Positions 8,245 through 16,600 of a stretch of 64,000 bases of DNA are shown here, piece by piece. The notes below the pieces were generated by a model. That model searched no databases and was not told the origin of the DNA. It saw only the letters and a list, made by a program, of their open reading frames with translations. Position 1 is the first letter of the stretch. Every line of letters begins with the position of its first letter. The stretch comes from Nonomuraea harbinensis. GTDB taxonomy: Bacteria; Actinomycetota; Actinomycetes; Streptosporangiales; Streptosporangiaceae. The position numbers were made by a program, and so were the translations under genes. The stretch lies in contig NZ_JAHKRN010000019.1 of the NCBI RefSeq assembly GCF_019396385.1, forward strand, positions 1-64,000. Direction: 5' to 3'.

Positions 8245-8879
8245 TCCTGGCTGACGACGCCGTGCTGCTGCGCGAAGGGCTGGCCCGCCTGCTCCAGGAC
8301 GCCGGCCACGAGGTCGTGGCCGCGGTCGGCGACGCGCCCGCCCTGGTCGAGGCCGTCGCCGCCGACCGGCCCGACGTGGCCGTGGTCGACGTGCGCATGC
8401 CGCCGACCCACACCGACGACGGCCTGCGCGCCGCGCTGCGCATCCGCGAGAGCTGGCCCGAGGTGGGCGTGCTGGTGCTGTCGCAGTACGTCGACAAGAC
8501 CTACGCCGCCCAGCTGCTCGCCGGGTCCGGCGACCGGCTGGGCTACCTGCTCAAGGACCGGGTGTCGGAGGTGGCCGAGTTCCTCGGCTCGCTTGAACGG
8601 GTGCACGCCGGCGGCACCGTCATCGACCCCGAGGTGGTCCGCCAGCTCCTGGCCCGCACCAGCCGCGCCGACCCGCTGCGCCGGCTCACCGGCCGCGAGC
8701 GCGAGGTCCTGCACCGCCTGGCACAGGGCTACGCCAACGGGGCGATCGCCGAAGGCCTGCACGTATCATTGAGCACGGTCGAGAAACACATCCAAGCCAT
8801 CTTCGACAAGCTGGAGCTGCCGGCCACCCCCGCCTACAGCCGGAGGGTGCTGGCGATCCTGCGCTATCTGGACGACTGA
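8235..8879 (+). CDS. NarL/FixJ-family response regulator (214 aa)
   Basis: Cognate regulator of the preceding kinase. The receiver domain contains the acidic pair (ILADDAV) and the phospho-accepting Asp in VAVVDVRMP. The C-terminal LuxR helix-turn-helix reads LTGREREVLHRLAQGYANGAIAE, followed by VSLSTVEKHI. It starts with GTG; AAGGAGGGGG sits a few bases upstream, inside the end of the kinase gene. It probably controls this ABC operon. Confidence 0.9.
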   Translation: MRLILADDAVLLREGLARLLQDAGHEVVAAVGDAPALVEAVAADRPDVAVVDVRMPPTHTDDGLRAALRIRESWPEVGVLVLSQYVDKTYAAQLLAGSGDRLGYLLKDRVSEVAEFLGSLERVHAGGTVIDPEVVRQLLARTSRADPLRRLTGREREVLHRLAQGYANGAIAEGLHVSLSTVEKHIQAIFDKLELPATPAYSRRVLAILRYLDD

Positions 8880-8898
8880 CCCGGGGGCGACGACGCGC

Positions 8899-9696
8899 GT
8901 GCACGATCTGAAAGCCGACTGCGCGAGCTGCTCCGGGCTGTGCTGCGTGGCGCTGCCCTTCTCCCGCTCCGCCGACTTCGCCGTCGACAAGGCGGCCGGC
9001 GAGCCGTGCCGCAACCTCCGCGACGACTTCCGCTGCGGCATCCACCGCGACCTGCGCCGCGAGGGCTTCCCCGGCTGCGTGGCCTACGACTGCTTCGGCG
9101 CCGGCCAGAAGGTCACCCAGGTCGTGTACGCGGGTCGCGACTGGCGGCGCCGGCCCGGGTCCGCCCGAGAGATGTTCGCCGTCTTCCCCGTGGTGCGGCA
9201 GCTCCACGAGCTGCTGTGGTACCTCACCGAGGCGCTCGCGCTCCCCGCCGCCCGCCCCCTGCACGCCGATCTGCGCGCGCTCCTGGACGAGACCGGGCGG
9301 CTCACCCGCGCCACCCCGGAGGAGATCCTCGCCGCCGACGTGGCCGCCTGCCGCGAGCGGGTCAACCCGCTGCTGCTGCGCGCCAGCGAGCTGGCCCGGG
9401 CCGGGCTGCGCGGCAAGAAGCGCAGGGGCGCCGACCTCATGGGCGCCAACCTCAAGGGCGCCGACCTGCGTGGCGCCGACCTGCGCGGCGCCTACCTCAT
9501 CGGCGCCCAGCTCAAGGGCGCCGACCTGCGGCAGGCCGACCTGATCGGGGCCGACCTGCGCGCCGCCGACCTCAGCGGCGCCGACCTCACCGGCAGCCTC
9601 TTCCTCACCCGGTCCCAGATCGGCTCCGCCCAGGGCGACACCGCCACCAGGCTGCCGCCCGCCCTCGACCGTCCCGCCCACTGGAGCGGCCGATAA
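8899..9696 (+). CDS. Cys-cluster protein with pentapeptide repeats (265 aa)
   Basis: Two recognisable parts. The N terminus has a dense Cys motif (CASCSGLCC, then further Cys to about residue 75, ending in GCVAYDCFG), resembling metal-chelating YkgJ-type zinc/iron domains. Residues about 175-235 are pentapeptide repeats (A-D/N-L-x-G: GADLMGANLKGADLRGADL), which fold as a right-handed quadrilateral beta-helix and in some families mimic DNA. The GTG start follows the response regulator by 19 bases. The job is unknown. A DNA-topoisomerase-protecting or scaffold role is only an analogy. Confidence 0.75.
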   Translation: MHDLKADCASCSGLCCVALPFSRSADFAVDKAAGEPCRNLRDDFRCGIHRDLRREGFPGCVAYDCFGAGQKVTQVVYAGRDWRRRPGSAREMFAVFPVVRQLHELLWYLTEALALPAARPLHADLRALLDETGRLTRATPEEILAADVAACRERVNPLLLRASELARAGLRGKKRRGADLMGANLKGADLRGADLRGAYLIGAQLKGADLRQADLIGADLRAADLSGADLTGSLFLTRSQIGSAQGDTATRLPPALDRPAHWSGR

Positions 9697-9777
9697 CCGG
9701 TTGACCCACCGGGTTCCGGCACCCTGCTCGCCCGGGCGCGGGCGGACGAGGTGGAGGCCGAGTTCCTGACGCGACGG

Positions 9778-10869
9778 TCAGGCGTCCAGCCGGTAGAAGC
9801 GGAAGAAGTCGTGCTCCACCGGCAGCACGGTGCAGCGGCCGAAGCCGGCGGCGGCCGCGTGCTCCCGCACCGCGCCCGCGCGGATCACCGTGCCGGTCGC
9901 GGCCGTCGGCCGGTCCACGAGCTGGGTGGGCAGGCAGTGCGTGACGCTCCACCCGTACATCAGGCGCTCCACCTGGTCGCCCGGCGCGGTGAACGTGTCC
10001 GCTACCCGCTCGTCGCCGACCAGGACCGCGCCGCCGCGGGCGAGCGCGTCGCGCGTCGCGCGCAGCGCCTCCACCGGCTGCGCCATGTCGTGCAGCGCCT
10101 CCAGGATGACGACCAGGTCGTACGGACCGGTCTCGGGCAGCCGGGCCACGTCGGCATGCAGCACTCTGATCCGGCCGTCGAGCCCGGCCTCAGCGGCGTT
10201 GGCCCGCGCGTCGGCGACGGAGGCGTCGTCCAGGTCCACGCCGTCCACCCGGGCGTTCGGGAACGCGCGGGCCAGCGCGAGCGTGGACCAGCCCTGGCCG
10301 CAGCCGACGTCGGCGATGCGCGGGCGGGGCGCCGCGTGCAGCCGCTCGACCACGTCGGGCATGGCCTGAAGCCACTCGCCGGTCAGGTCGTGGGTGAACG
10401 CGGGCCGGTTGATGTGGCCCTGCCCGTGCCGGAACGCGCGCCCGTAGGAGGAGTAGGGGACGCCCGTGCCGGTGCGGTACGCGTGCGCGACCAGGTCCAG
10501 CACGCCGCCGATGCCGGCCAGCAGATGCCCGAACGGGGCGACGTACGCCGGGTCGTCGGCGTGCACCAGCACGCGGGCGTGCTCGGGCGGCAGGGCGAAA
10601 CGGCGCTCGCCGCCGGGCGGCTCCTCCACGTCGAGCAGCCCGGCCACGGCCTGCTGCTCCAGCCATTCGCGGGCGTACCGGGGCGCGATGCCGGCGCCGT
10701 GGGCGAGCTCGACCGGCGTGAGCGGGCCCTGCTCGTGCAGCACCCGGTACAGGCCCAGTTCGGTGCCCAGATAGACCGAGTAGAGCTCCAGGGCGCCGAC
10801 GGTGCCCTCGAACAACCGGTCCACCAGCCGGTCGGTGCGGTCGGTGTCCAGGCTCAGGTCGGTGGTCAT
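9778..10869 (-). CDS. SAM-dependent methyltransferase with winged-helix N terminus (363 aa)
   Basis: Residues 1-100 look like the dimerisation/winged-helix part seen in O-methyltransferase-like proteins (LGLYRVLHEQGPLTPVELA). The SAM-binding core starts at IADVGCGQGWSTLALA, followed by VDGVDLDDASVADA and VVILEALHDM. The size and order fit class I methyltransferases of the UbiE/SmtA-like group, often annotated as transcriptional-regulator-like. No neighbour points to a substrate. It is transcribed away from the AraC gene; the ATG at 10869 has no strong ribosome-binding site. Confidence 0.8.
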   Translation of the reverse strand: MTTDLSLDTDRTDRLVDRLFEGTVGALELYSVYLGTELGLYRVLHEQGPLTPVELAHGAGIAPRYAREWLEQQAVAGLLDVEEPPGGERRFALPPEHARVLVHADDPAYVAPFGHLLAGIGGVLDLVAHAYRTGTGVPYSSYGRAFRHGQGHINRPAFTHDLTGEWLQAMPDVVERLHAAPRPRIADVGCGQGWSTLALARAFPNARVDGVDLDDASVADARANAAEAGLDGRIRVLHADVARLPETGPYDLVVILEALHDMAQPVEALRATRDALARGGAVLVGDERVADTFTAPGDQVERLMYGWSVTHCLPTQLVDRPTAATGTVIRAGAVREHAAAAGFGRCTVLPVEHDFFRFYRLDA

Positions 10870-11173
10870 CGCAGGTCTCGCTTTCTCCAGTGAACGATCG
10901 CGAGATCAGGATCGGTCCCTCTGATCTGGGAAAACAGGGAAAAGTACGTGTATCAGGCGAGTTCCTTCCCTGACGGCTCCCGTGTTCTCCAGGTTAGGAC
11001 GAGTGTGTTCGGGACTTGCTCGGGGGCGGGCGCTTGCGACACCGGCCGCATGGAGCTGTTCATGTCTACGTCGTGGGCGGTCGCTCGCTGGAACCTGTGG
11101 GATTCGCCGGAAAGACGGCTGATGCTCCAGGATGCTCCGCTTTTGCGGGAGAGTCTCCCGTTATGCTCCCGGC
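10870..11173. promoter_or_regulatory. divergent regulatory region, methyltransferase / AraC
   Basis: 304 bases without a gene. The AraC side carries three copies of ATGCTCC (11122-11128, 11132-11138, 11163-11169) and a near-perfect palindrome CGGGAGAGTCTCCCG (11147-11161). The third repeat overlaps a -10-like TATGCT (11162-11167), six bases before the AraC start. This looks like an autoregulatory AraC site array. I see no conserved structure in the rest. Confidence 0.5.
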
Positions 11174-12187
11174 ATGGATGTGCTGTCGGACGCGGTCACG
11201 GCCGCGCGGGTGGGCCGCCCGCACTCCAGCCGCCTCGTTGGGAAGGCGCCCTTCGCCGAGGACTTCCCAGCGGGGGAGGGCTGCGCCGGGTTCCACGTCG
11301 TGCTGCAGGGCTCGTGCCTGCTGCTGCCCCGCGAGGCGGACCCGGTGCCGCTCGGGGTGGGCGACGTGGTGTTCCTGCCCACGGCCGCCGCACACGGGCT
11401 GGCCTCCGCTCCCGCCGCGCCGCCCGGCGGGACCGTCGTCCTGCTGTGCGGCGGCTACCCGATGGACCAGGACCGGGTGCACCCCCTGCTCACCGAACTG
11501 CCCGGGATCGTCCACCTGCCCGCGAAGGTGGGCCGCGATCCGTCGCTGCAAGCGGTCGTCGAACTGCTCGCCCAGGAACTCGACCGGGCGCCGACCACCG
11601 AGGGCGACGCCCTGCCTCTGCTGTCCAGCCAGGCGCGGGGCGTCGACGGTGACGGCCTGCCCGTGCTGTCCGGCCAGGAGGATGGCCGGGTGCCTGCCCT
11701 CGGGGGTGGCGCGCCCGGTGGTGATGCCGCTCTGCCTGCGCTGCTCGACCTGTTGCTGCTCTACATCCTGCGGGCCTGGCTGGCCGAGCAGTCCGGCGGC
11801 TGGGCGGGGGCCCTGCGTGATCCCGCCGTGGATGCGGCCCTGCGCGCCGTCCACGCCGAACCGGCCAGGCCGTGGACCGTCGAGGCGCTGGGCAGGCAGG
11901 GCGGGCTGTCCAGGGCTGCGTTCGCCAGGAGGTTCGTCACGCTGGTGGGGCGGCCGCCGCTGGCCTACCTCACCTGGTGGCGCCTCACCACTGCGGCTCG
12001 CGTGCTCCGTGACACGGACGAGCCGCTCGCGGCCATCGCCGTCCAGGTCGGCTACGGCTCCGAGCACGCCCTCGCGCACGCGTTCAAGCGCGAGTACGGT
12101 CTCGCCCCGGGCGCCTACCGCCGCACCACCCCCTCACATAACCCAGTACGAACCTTCCGGGACGGAATTGGCTGGTCGGAGCAATAG
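11174..12187 (+). CDS. AraC-family transcriptional regulator with cupin sensor (337 aa)
   Basis: The N-terminal cupin-type domain (GFHVVLQGSCLLLP, VGDVVFLPTAAAHGLA) is typical of AraC_binding_2 proteins. The C-terminal double helix-turn-helix covers the last 100 residues (WTVEALGRQGGLSRAAFARR; LAAIAVQVGYGSEHALAHAF). A Gly-rich insertion (about residues 160-190) joins the halves. The start at 11174 fits a leaderless transcript (TATGCT six bases upstream). Regulators of this subtype often sit next to an SDR or oxidoreductase; here an SDR gene is convergent downstream, which may be its target. Confidence 0.85.
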   Translation: MDVLSDAVTAARVGRPHSSRLVGKAPFAEDFPAGEGCAGFHVVLQGSCLLLPREADPVPLGVGDVVFLPTAAAHGLASAPAAPPGGTVVLLCGGYPMDQDRVHPLLTELPGIVHLPAKVGRDPSLQAVVELLAQELDRAPTTEGDALPLLSSQARGVDGDGLPVLSGQEDGRVPALGGGAPGGDAALPALLDLLLLYILRAWLAEQSGGWAGALRDPAVDAALRAVHAEPARPWTVEALGRQGGLSRAAFARRFVTLVGRPPLAYLTWWRLTTAARVLRDTDEPLAAIAVQVGYGSEHALAHAFKREYGLAPGAYRRTTPSHNPVRTFRDGIGWSEQ

Positions 12188-12213
12188 GCGGGCGTGCGGC
12201 GAGTGCCGACCGG

Positions 12214-12265
12214 GATCTGGCCGGTCATAGCCTGCGGCGGGTGCCAAGGGCGGGCTGGCCAGATC
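12214..12265. terminator. inverted repeat between convergent AraC and SDR genes
   Basis: GATCTGGCC (12214-12222) and GGCCAGATC (12257-12265) pair perfectly over 9 bp with a 34-nt loop. It lies between the convergent ends of the AraC and SDR genes, so it may act as a bidirectional terminator. The long loop makes this uncertain. Confidence 0.4.
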
Positions 12266-12322
12266 TTGCGGGGGTCCGGGACGGGAGCCTGAGGCGGGCG
12301 CGGGTGAGTGTCCGGACGGGAG

Positions 12323-13312
12323 TCACTCGTTCGCGATCTTCTCTCCGTGAGAGAAAGCGTTCACGCCGGTGAGTTCCGCTGAGAGGTGCCACAGGCGGGC
12401 GGCCTCGTCGGGGTCCGTCGCGTGGGGGCGGACGCCCGGGCCCGGGGCGGTCCCGTCCGCCTGGGGGGCGACGTCGCAGTCCTCCAGGTAGAGGCCGCCC
12501 AGGCCGTCGAGCCGAGGCGAGGTGGCCGCCCACACCTGGGTGGACGCCCCCTGCTCCGGCGTCTTGAAGCTGTCGGCGACCTGGTTGCCGTCCTCGTCGA
12601 TCCAGCCCGCCGCCACCATCTCCGCCTTGGGCAGGTGCCGCTGGAGCGGGGTGAGGATGCCGCCCGGGTGCAGGGCGAAGGCGCGCACCCCGTACGGAGC
12701 CGCGAGCCTGTCCAGGTGGACGGCGAACAGCACGTTGGCGGTCTTGGCCTGGCCGTACGCCAGCCACTTCTCATAACCGGTGGTGAGATGGACGTCGTCC
12801 CAGCGGATGCCGGTCATACGGTGGGCGTTCGACGACACGGACACCACCCGTCCGCCGCCGCGCCGGATCGCCGGCCAGAGCCGGTTGACCAGCGCGTAGT
12901 GGCCCAGGTGGTTGGTGGCGAACTGCAGCTCCCAGCCGGGACCGACCCGCGTCTCGGGGGCGGCCATCACCGCCGCGCTGTTGATCATGATGTGCACGTC
13001 CCGGCCGGAGCCGAGGAAGCGCTCGGCGAAGTCGCGTACGCTGCCGAGGTCGGCCAGGTCGAGCGCGTCCACCTCGACCCCGGCGATCCCGGCGATCCCG
13101 GCGACCGCCTCCGCGGCGTGCTCGGGCCGCCTGGCGGGCACCACGACCCGGGCGCCCGCCTCCGCGAGCGCCCGCGTGGTCTCCAGGCCGAGCCCCGAGT
13201 AGCCGCCCGTGACGATCGCCAGCTTCCCGGTGAGGTCGATGCCGCGCAGCACCTCGCGCGCGGTGCTGCGGGCGCCGAAGCCGGATCCGATGCTCTGTTG
13301 CGCTGTGGTCAT
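12323..13312 (-). CDS. short-chain dehydrogenase/reductase (329 aa)
   Basis: NAD(P)-dependent oxidoreductase of the SDR family. The cofactor motif is TGGYSGLGLETTRAL, the NAG-like segment is NSAAVMAAPE, and the active site contains Ser (VVSVSSNAHR) and the Tyr-x3-Lys pair (AYGQAKTANV). The length and the 'retinol-dehydrogenase-like' pattern match SDRs acting on small carbonyls or xenobiotics. The start at 13312 has no ribosome-binding site but lies 7 bases after a TAACGT -10 box, consistent with a leaderless mRNA. The promoter is of MerR type (13320-13350), so induction by a MerR activator encoded elsewhere is likely. Confidence 0.88.
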   Translation of the reverse strand: MTTAQQSIGSGFGARSTAREVLRGIDLTGKLAIVTGGYSGLGLETTRALAEAGARVVVPARRPEHAAEAVAGIAGIAGVEVDALDLADLGSVRDFAERFLGSGRDVHIMINSAAVMAAPETRVGPGWELQFATNHLGHYALVNRLWPAIRRGGGRVVSVSSNAHRMTGIRWDDVHLTTGYEKWLAYGQAKTANVLFAVHLDRLAAPYGVRAFALHPGGILTPLQRHLPKAEMVAAGWIDEDGNQVADSFKTPEQGASTQVWAATSPRLDGLGGLYLEDCDVAPQADGTAPGPGVRPHATDPDEAARLWHLSAELTGVNAFSHGEKIANE

Positions 13313-13319
13313 GTCCGCG

Positions 13320-13350
13320 ACGTTACGGAGTGGAGCGCACTCCAGGTCAA
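13320..13350 (-). promoter_or_regulatory. MerR-type promoter with 19-bp spacer
   Basis: On the minus strand, -35 TTGACC (13350-13345) and -10 TAACGT (13325-13320) are separated by exactly 19 bp. The spacer contains the dyad TGGAGTGCGCTCCA. An over-long spacer with a central palindrome is the hallmark of promoters activated by MerR-family regulators through DNA untwisting. No MerR gene is visible in the window. Confidence 0.75.
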
Positions 13351-13585
13351 GCCGGGGGCTCGTACGGCCGAGCCGTCCGAAGCCGCGCGCTGGGGGAGGG
13401 GAGTGGGTGTACGGGAGGTGCTGGAGAGCGACGAGCCCGCACGACCTGCGGCGGGTGCACCGCGTCGGCGTCACCGGTGCTGCCCGGCGACACGGGTGCC
13501 GCCTACGTGGCGGGGGAGGCGCGCACATCACTGGTTCGCGAGCGCAACCGGCCGCGGAAGTCAGGCCGTTCTGGGCACCAGTGAC

Positions 13586-14122
13586 TCAGGTCAGCCGGCC
13601 CACGTGCGCGAGCGCCTGCTTGAGCAGCACACCCTGGCCGCCCGTCATCTCCTGCTGCACCATCGGCGAGGCCGCCTCCTCCGGCGTGAACCACACGAGG
13701 TCGAGCGCGTCCTGCCGGGGGCGGCAGTCGCCGCGGACCGGCACGATGTAGGCCAGCGAGACGGCGTGCTGGCGCGGGTCGTGGTAGGGCGTCACGCCGG
13801 GCGTCGGGAAGTATTCGGCGACCGTGAACGGCACCGGCGACACGGGCAGGCTGGGCAGCGCGACCGGGCCGAGGTCCTTCTCCAGGTGACGCAGGAGGGC
13901 GTCGCGGACGCGCTCGTGGTAGAGCACCCGCCCGGAGACCAGGGCCCTGCTGACGGTCCCGTCGGCGGCGATGCGGAGCAGCAGCCCGACGCGGGTCACG
14001 GCGCCCGTGTCGTCCACCCGCACCGGCACCGCGTCGACGTACAGGATCGGCATGCGGCCGCGCACCGACTCGAGCTCCTCGGGAGCGAGCCAGCCGGGCG
14101 AGGTCTCGGTTATCTCGGTCAC
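13586..14122 (-). CDS. NUDIX-fold protein, DUF4916 type (178 aa)
   Basis: Resembles the actinobacterial DUF4916 group (TEITETSPGWLAPEELE at the N terminus), whose members are placed in the NUDIX superfamily. The canonical NUDIX box GX5EX7REUXEEXGU is not apparent, so hydrolase activity is uncertain. The GTG start at 14122 lies 6 bases after TACGAT on its strand (+ 14129-14134), fitting a leaderless transcript. It is divergent from the PucR-type regulator gene, with 106 bases between them. Confidence 0.7.
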   Translation of the reverse strand: MTEITETSPGWLAPEELESVRGRMPILYVDAVPVRVDDTGAVTRVGLLLRIAADGTVSRALVSGRVLYHERVRDALLRHLEKDLGPVALPSLPVSPVPFTVAEYFPTPGVTPYHDPRQHAVSLAYIVPVRGDCRPRQDALDLVWFTPEEAASPMVQQEMTGGQGVLLKQALAHVGRLT

Positions 14123-14228
14123 CAGCTGATCGTACTGTCCGCCGGATCGTCTCCGGTCAGCGGGCGGAGCCGCCAGATGTCGGGCACGACGCCCGCCCGC
14201 GCGCCGATCGGCGCATACCCTGGGAATC

Positions 14229-15263
14229 ATGGAGGCACTGGCCGAACGGCTGTCGCAGCTGGACACGCAGGTCGAAGGCGCGCTCCGGGTCGTCATGTTC
14301 TACGACACGCTGATGCGCCGCCGGGTGGACCTGCCCGCGCTGGCCCGGGCCTCGGCCGGCCTGGCCGGGTGCGTGGCGGGCATCCGGCTCCACGGCACGG
14401 GACGGGTCATCCGCGTCGCGGACGACGGCATGCCGGCGCGCGGCCCGGTCGCCCCGGCGTCCAGCTCGGCGCCGATCACCCTCGACGACGAGGAGATCGG
14501 CACGGTCTGGCTGGAGCGCCCCGGCCCGCCGAAGTCCCTGGACGAGGTGGTGCTGGACCGGCTGGCCATCGCCGCCGCGACGGTCGTCGAGAAGTACGGC
14601 CCGGCCCGCACCACCATGGCCGATCCCGCGCTCGTCGAGCTGGTGATCAGCTCCGACAGCGACGACGCGGCCAGGGCGCGGGCGCTGCGACTGCTGGGCT
14701 TCGCCGCCGACCTGCCCGTCCGCGCCGTCGCCGTGCGGTCGCGGCTCCCGCTCGACCAGGTCGGCGGCCTGATCTGCCCGGCCCGCCCGGTCAAGGCGGC
14801 GCCCCTCGCCGACGTGGGCGTCATCCTGGCCACCACCGTCGACCTGGCCCGCTTCCCGGCGGGCGTGCGGGCGGGCGTCGGCACGGCCGAAAGCCCCGAC
14901 CGGTCCTGGGCGCACGCCCGCACCGCCCTGCGCTTCGCCACGCCGCGCCGGCCGGTCGTCCACCACGACGACCTGGGCGCGCTGGCGCTCCTGGCCGAGA
15001 TCCCCGCGGACTCCCTGCGCGGCAACCCTGACGTGGCCGCGATCACCCTCCTGGCCGGCAGTCCCGAGGACCTGGAGACGCTCGACGCCTACTGCGCCAC
15101 CGGCTCCCTGCGCCAGGCCGCCGACCTTCTCCACCTGCACCACAGCAGCGTCGCGCGCCGCCTCGAAGCGCTCGGCAGGACTCTGGGCATCGAGCTCGGC
15201 GACCCCGCCGGGCTGACCCGGGCCCGGCTCGCCCTCACCGCGTGGCGGCTGCTCGACGGCTGA
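14229..15263 (+). CDS. PucR/CdaR-type helix-turn-helix regulator (344 aa)
   Basis: The C terminus is the PucR-type helix-turn-helix (LETLDAYCATGSLRQAADLLHLHHSSVARRLEALG in segments), preceded by a degenerate GGDEF/GAF-like sensor region. The size and layout match CdaR/PucR family activators of catabolic or developmental genes. The start follows TACCCT by 7 bases and lacks a ribosome-binding site. The downstream GH13 gene starts 35 bases after its stop on the same strand, so co-transcription with sugar metabolism is possible. The signal is unknown. Confidence 0.75.
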   Translation: MEALAERLSQLDTQVEGALRVVMFYDTLMRRRVDLPALARASAGLAGCVAGIRLHGTGRVIRVADDGMPARGPVAPASSSAPITLDDEEIGTVWLERPGPPKSLDEVVLDRLAIAAATVVEKYGPARTTMADPALVELVISSDSDDAARARALRLLGFAADLPVRAVAVRSRLPLDQVGGLICPARPVKAAPLADVGVILATTVDLARFPAGVRAGVGTAESPDRSWAHARTALRFATPRRPVVHHDDLGALALLAEIPADSLRGNPDVAAITLLAGSPEDLETLDAYCATGSLRQAADLLHLHHSSVARRLEALGRTLGIELGDPAGLTRARLALTAWRLLDG

Positions 15264-15298
15264 GTAGCGGGCGGCGACGCGGGAAGGACCGTTCCGTC

Positions 15299-16591
15299 AT
15301 GGTGAGAGACGGTGTCTGGTGGCACGTGTACCCGCTCGGATTCACCGGCGCGGAGCCCGCGGCTCCGCCGCCCGGCACGCCGGTGCGCCATCGCCTGCGG
15401 CGGCTGGAGGGGTGGCTCGACTACGCCGCCGAGCTGGGCTGCTCGGTCCTGCAGCTCGGGCCGATCTTCGCGTCCGAGACGCACGGGTACGACACGCTGG
15501 ACCATTTCCGCGTGGACCCGAGGCTCGGCGACGAGGCGGACTTCGACCGGCTGGTGCGCGCGGCCCGCGAGCGCGGCCTGCTGATCGTCCTGGACGGGGT
15601 GTTCAACCACGTGGGCCGGGGCCATCCGAAGTTCGGCGACCCGCGCTTCGCGCACTGGTTCGTGCCCGAAGGCGGCGGTCACGCCACGTTCGAGGGCCAC
15701 TCCGGGCTCGTCACCCTCAACCACGACCACCCCGAGGTCCTCGACCACGTGGTCCGCGTCATGGACCACTGGCTGAGCCGCGGCGCGTCCGGATGGCGGC
15801 TGGACGCCGCGTACGCGATGCCCGCCGCGTTCTGGCGCGAGGCGCTCGCCCGGGTGCGCCCGCGCCACCCCGCCGCCTGGTTCGCCGGCGAGGTGATCCA
15901 CGGCGACTACGCGGGCTACGTGGCGGAGAGCGGGCTGGACTCGGTCACCCAGTACGAGCTGTGGAAGGCGATCTGGAGCTCGCTGAACGACGGCAACTTC
16001 TACGAGCTGGCCTGGGCGGTGGACCGGCACGACGCCCTGCTGGAGTCGTTCGAGCCGCTCACGTTCGTCGGCAACCACGACGTGACCAGGCCGGCCACCC
16101 GCCTGGCCGACGAGCGCCACCTGGGCCACGCGCTCGCCGTGCTCTTCACCGTGGGCGGGGTCCCGAGCGTCTACTACGGCGACGAGCAGGGCTTCCGCGG
16201 GCTGAAGGAGGACCGGCCGGGCGGCGACGACGCCGTCAGGCCCGCCTTCCCCGCCGGTCCCGCGGAGCTCGATCCGGCGGGGTGGCCGGTCTACCGGCTG
16301 CACCAGCGGCTCATCGGGCTGCGACGCCGCCACCCGTGGCTGACCCGGGCCCGCACGGCCGTGCCCCATCTGACCAACACGGCCGTGGCCCTGGAGAGCA
16401 CGGGTGAAGGCAGGCTGCTCACCCTGCTGAACACCGGACCGGAGCCGTACCGGTTCCCCCTGGACATCTCGGGCCTCGCGGTCGCCGAGAGCTCGCACCC
16501 CGACGGCGCCGATCCCCTTCTCGTGCCCGCGCACGGCTGGACCGTCCTCACGGGCAGTGGTCGTGCGTGTCCACCTGGTCGCCCTGGGTAA
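15299..16591 (+). CDS. GH13 alpha-amylase-family glycosidase (430 aa)
   Basis: A cytoplasmic (no signal peptide) alpha-glucan-active enzyme. The GH13 catalytic triad is visible: the nucleophile Asp in GWRLDAAYAM, the acid/base Glu in WFAGEVIHGDY and the transition-state Asp in FVGNHDVTRP; region I is LDGVFNHVGRGH. At 430 aa it is a compact member lacking extra carbohydrate-binding modules. It probably hydrolyses or transglycosylates maltooligosaccharides. The ATG at 15299 has GGAAGGA about 10 bases upstream. Its stop codon TAA lies inside a GGTAATTACC palindrome just before the next gene. Confidence 0.88.
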   Translation: MVRDGVWWHVYPLGFTGAEPAAPPPGTPVRHRLRRLEGWLDYAAELGCSVLQLGPIFASETHGYDTLDHFRVDPRLGDEADFDRLVRAARERGLLIVLDGVFNHVGRGHPKFGDPRFAHWFVPEGGGHATFEGHSGLVTLNHDHPEVLDHVVRVMDHWLSRGASGWRLDAAYAMPAAFWREALARVRPRHPAAWFAGEVIHGDYAGYVAESGLDSVTQYELWKAIWSSLNDGNFYELAWAVDRHDALLESFEPLTFVGNHDVTRPATRLADERHLGHALAVLFTVGGVPSVYYGDEQGFRGLKEDRPGGDDAVRPAFPAGPAELDPAGWPVYRLHQRLIGLRRRHPWLTRARTAVPHLTNTAVALESTGEGRLLTLLNTGPEPYRFPLDISGLAVAESSHPDGADPLLVPAHGWTVLTGSGRACPPGRPG

Positions 16592-16600
16592 TTACCGGGC

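Noticed and set aside
9418..9600. Short regular DNA repeats resembling a CRISPR or tandem-repeat array
   Set aside because: The 15-base period is the coding pattern of pentapeptide repeats (A-D-L-x-G); no spacers or cas genes are present.
13330..13584. A divergent MerR regulator gene opposite the SDR
   Set aside because: The open frame there has no helix-turn-helix and shows GC-shadow composition; the interval 13351-13585 holds no convincing gene.
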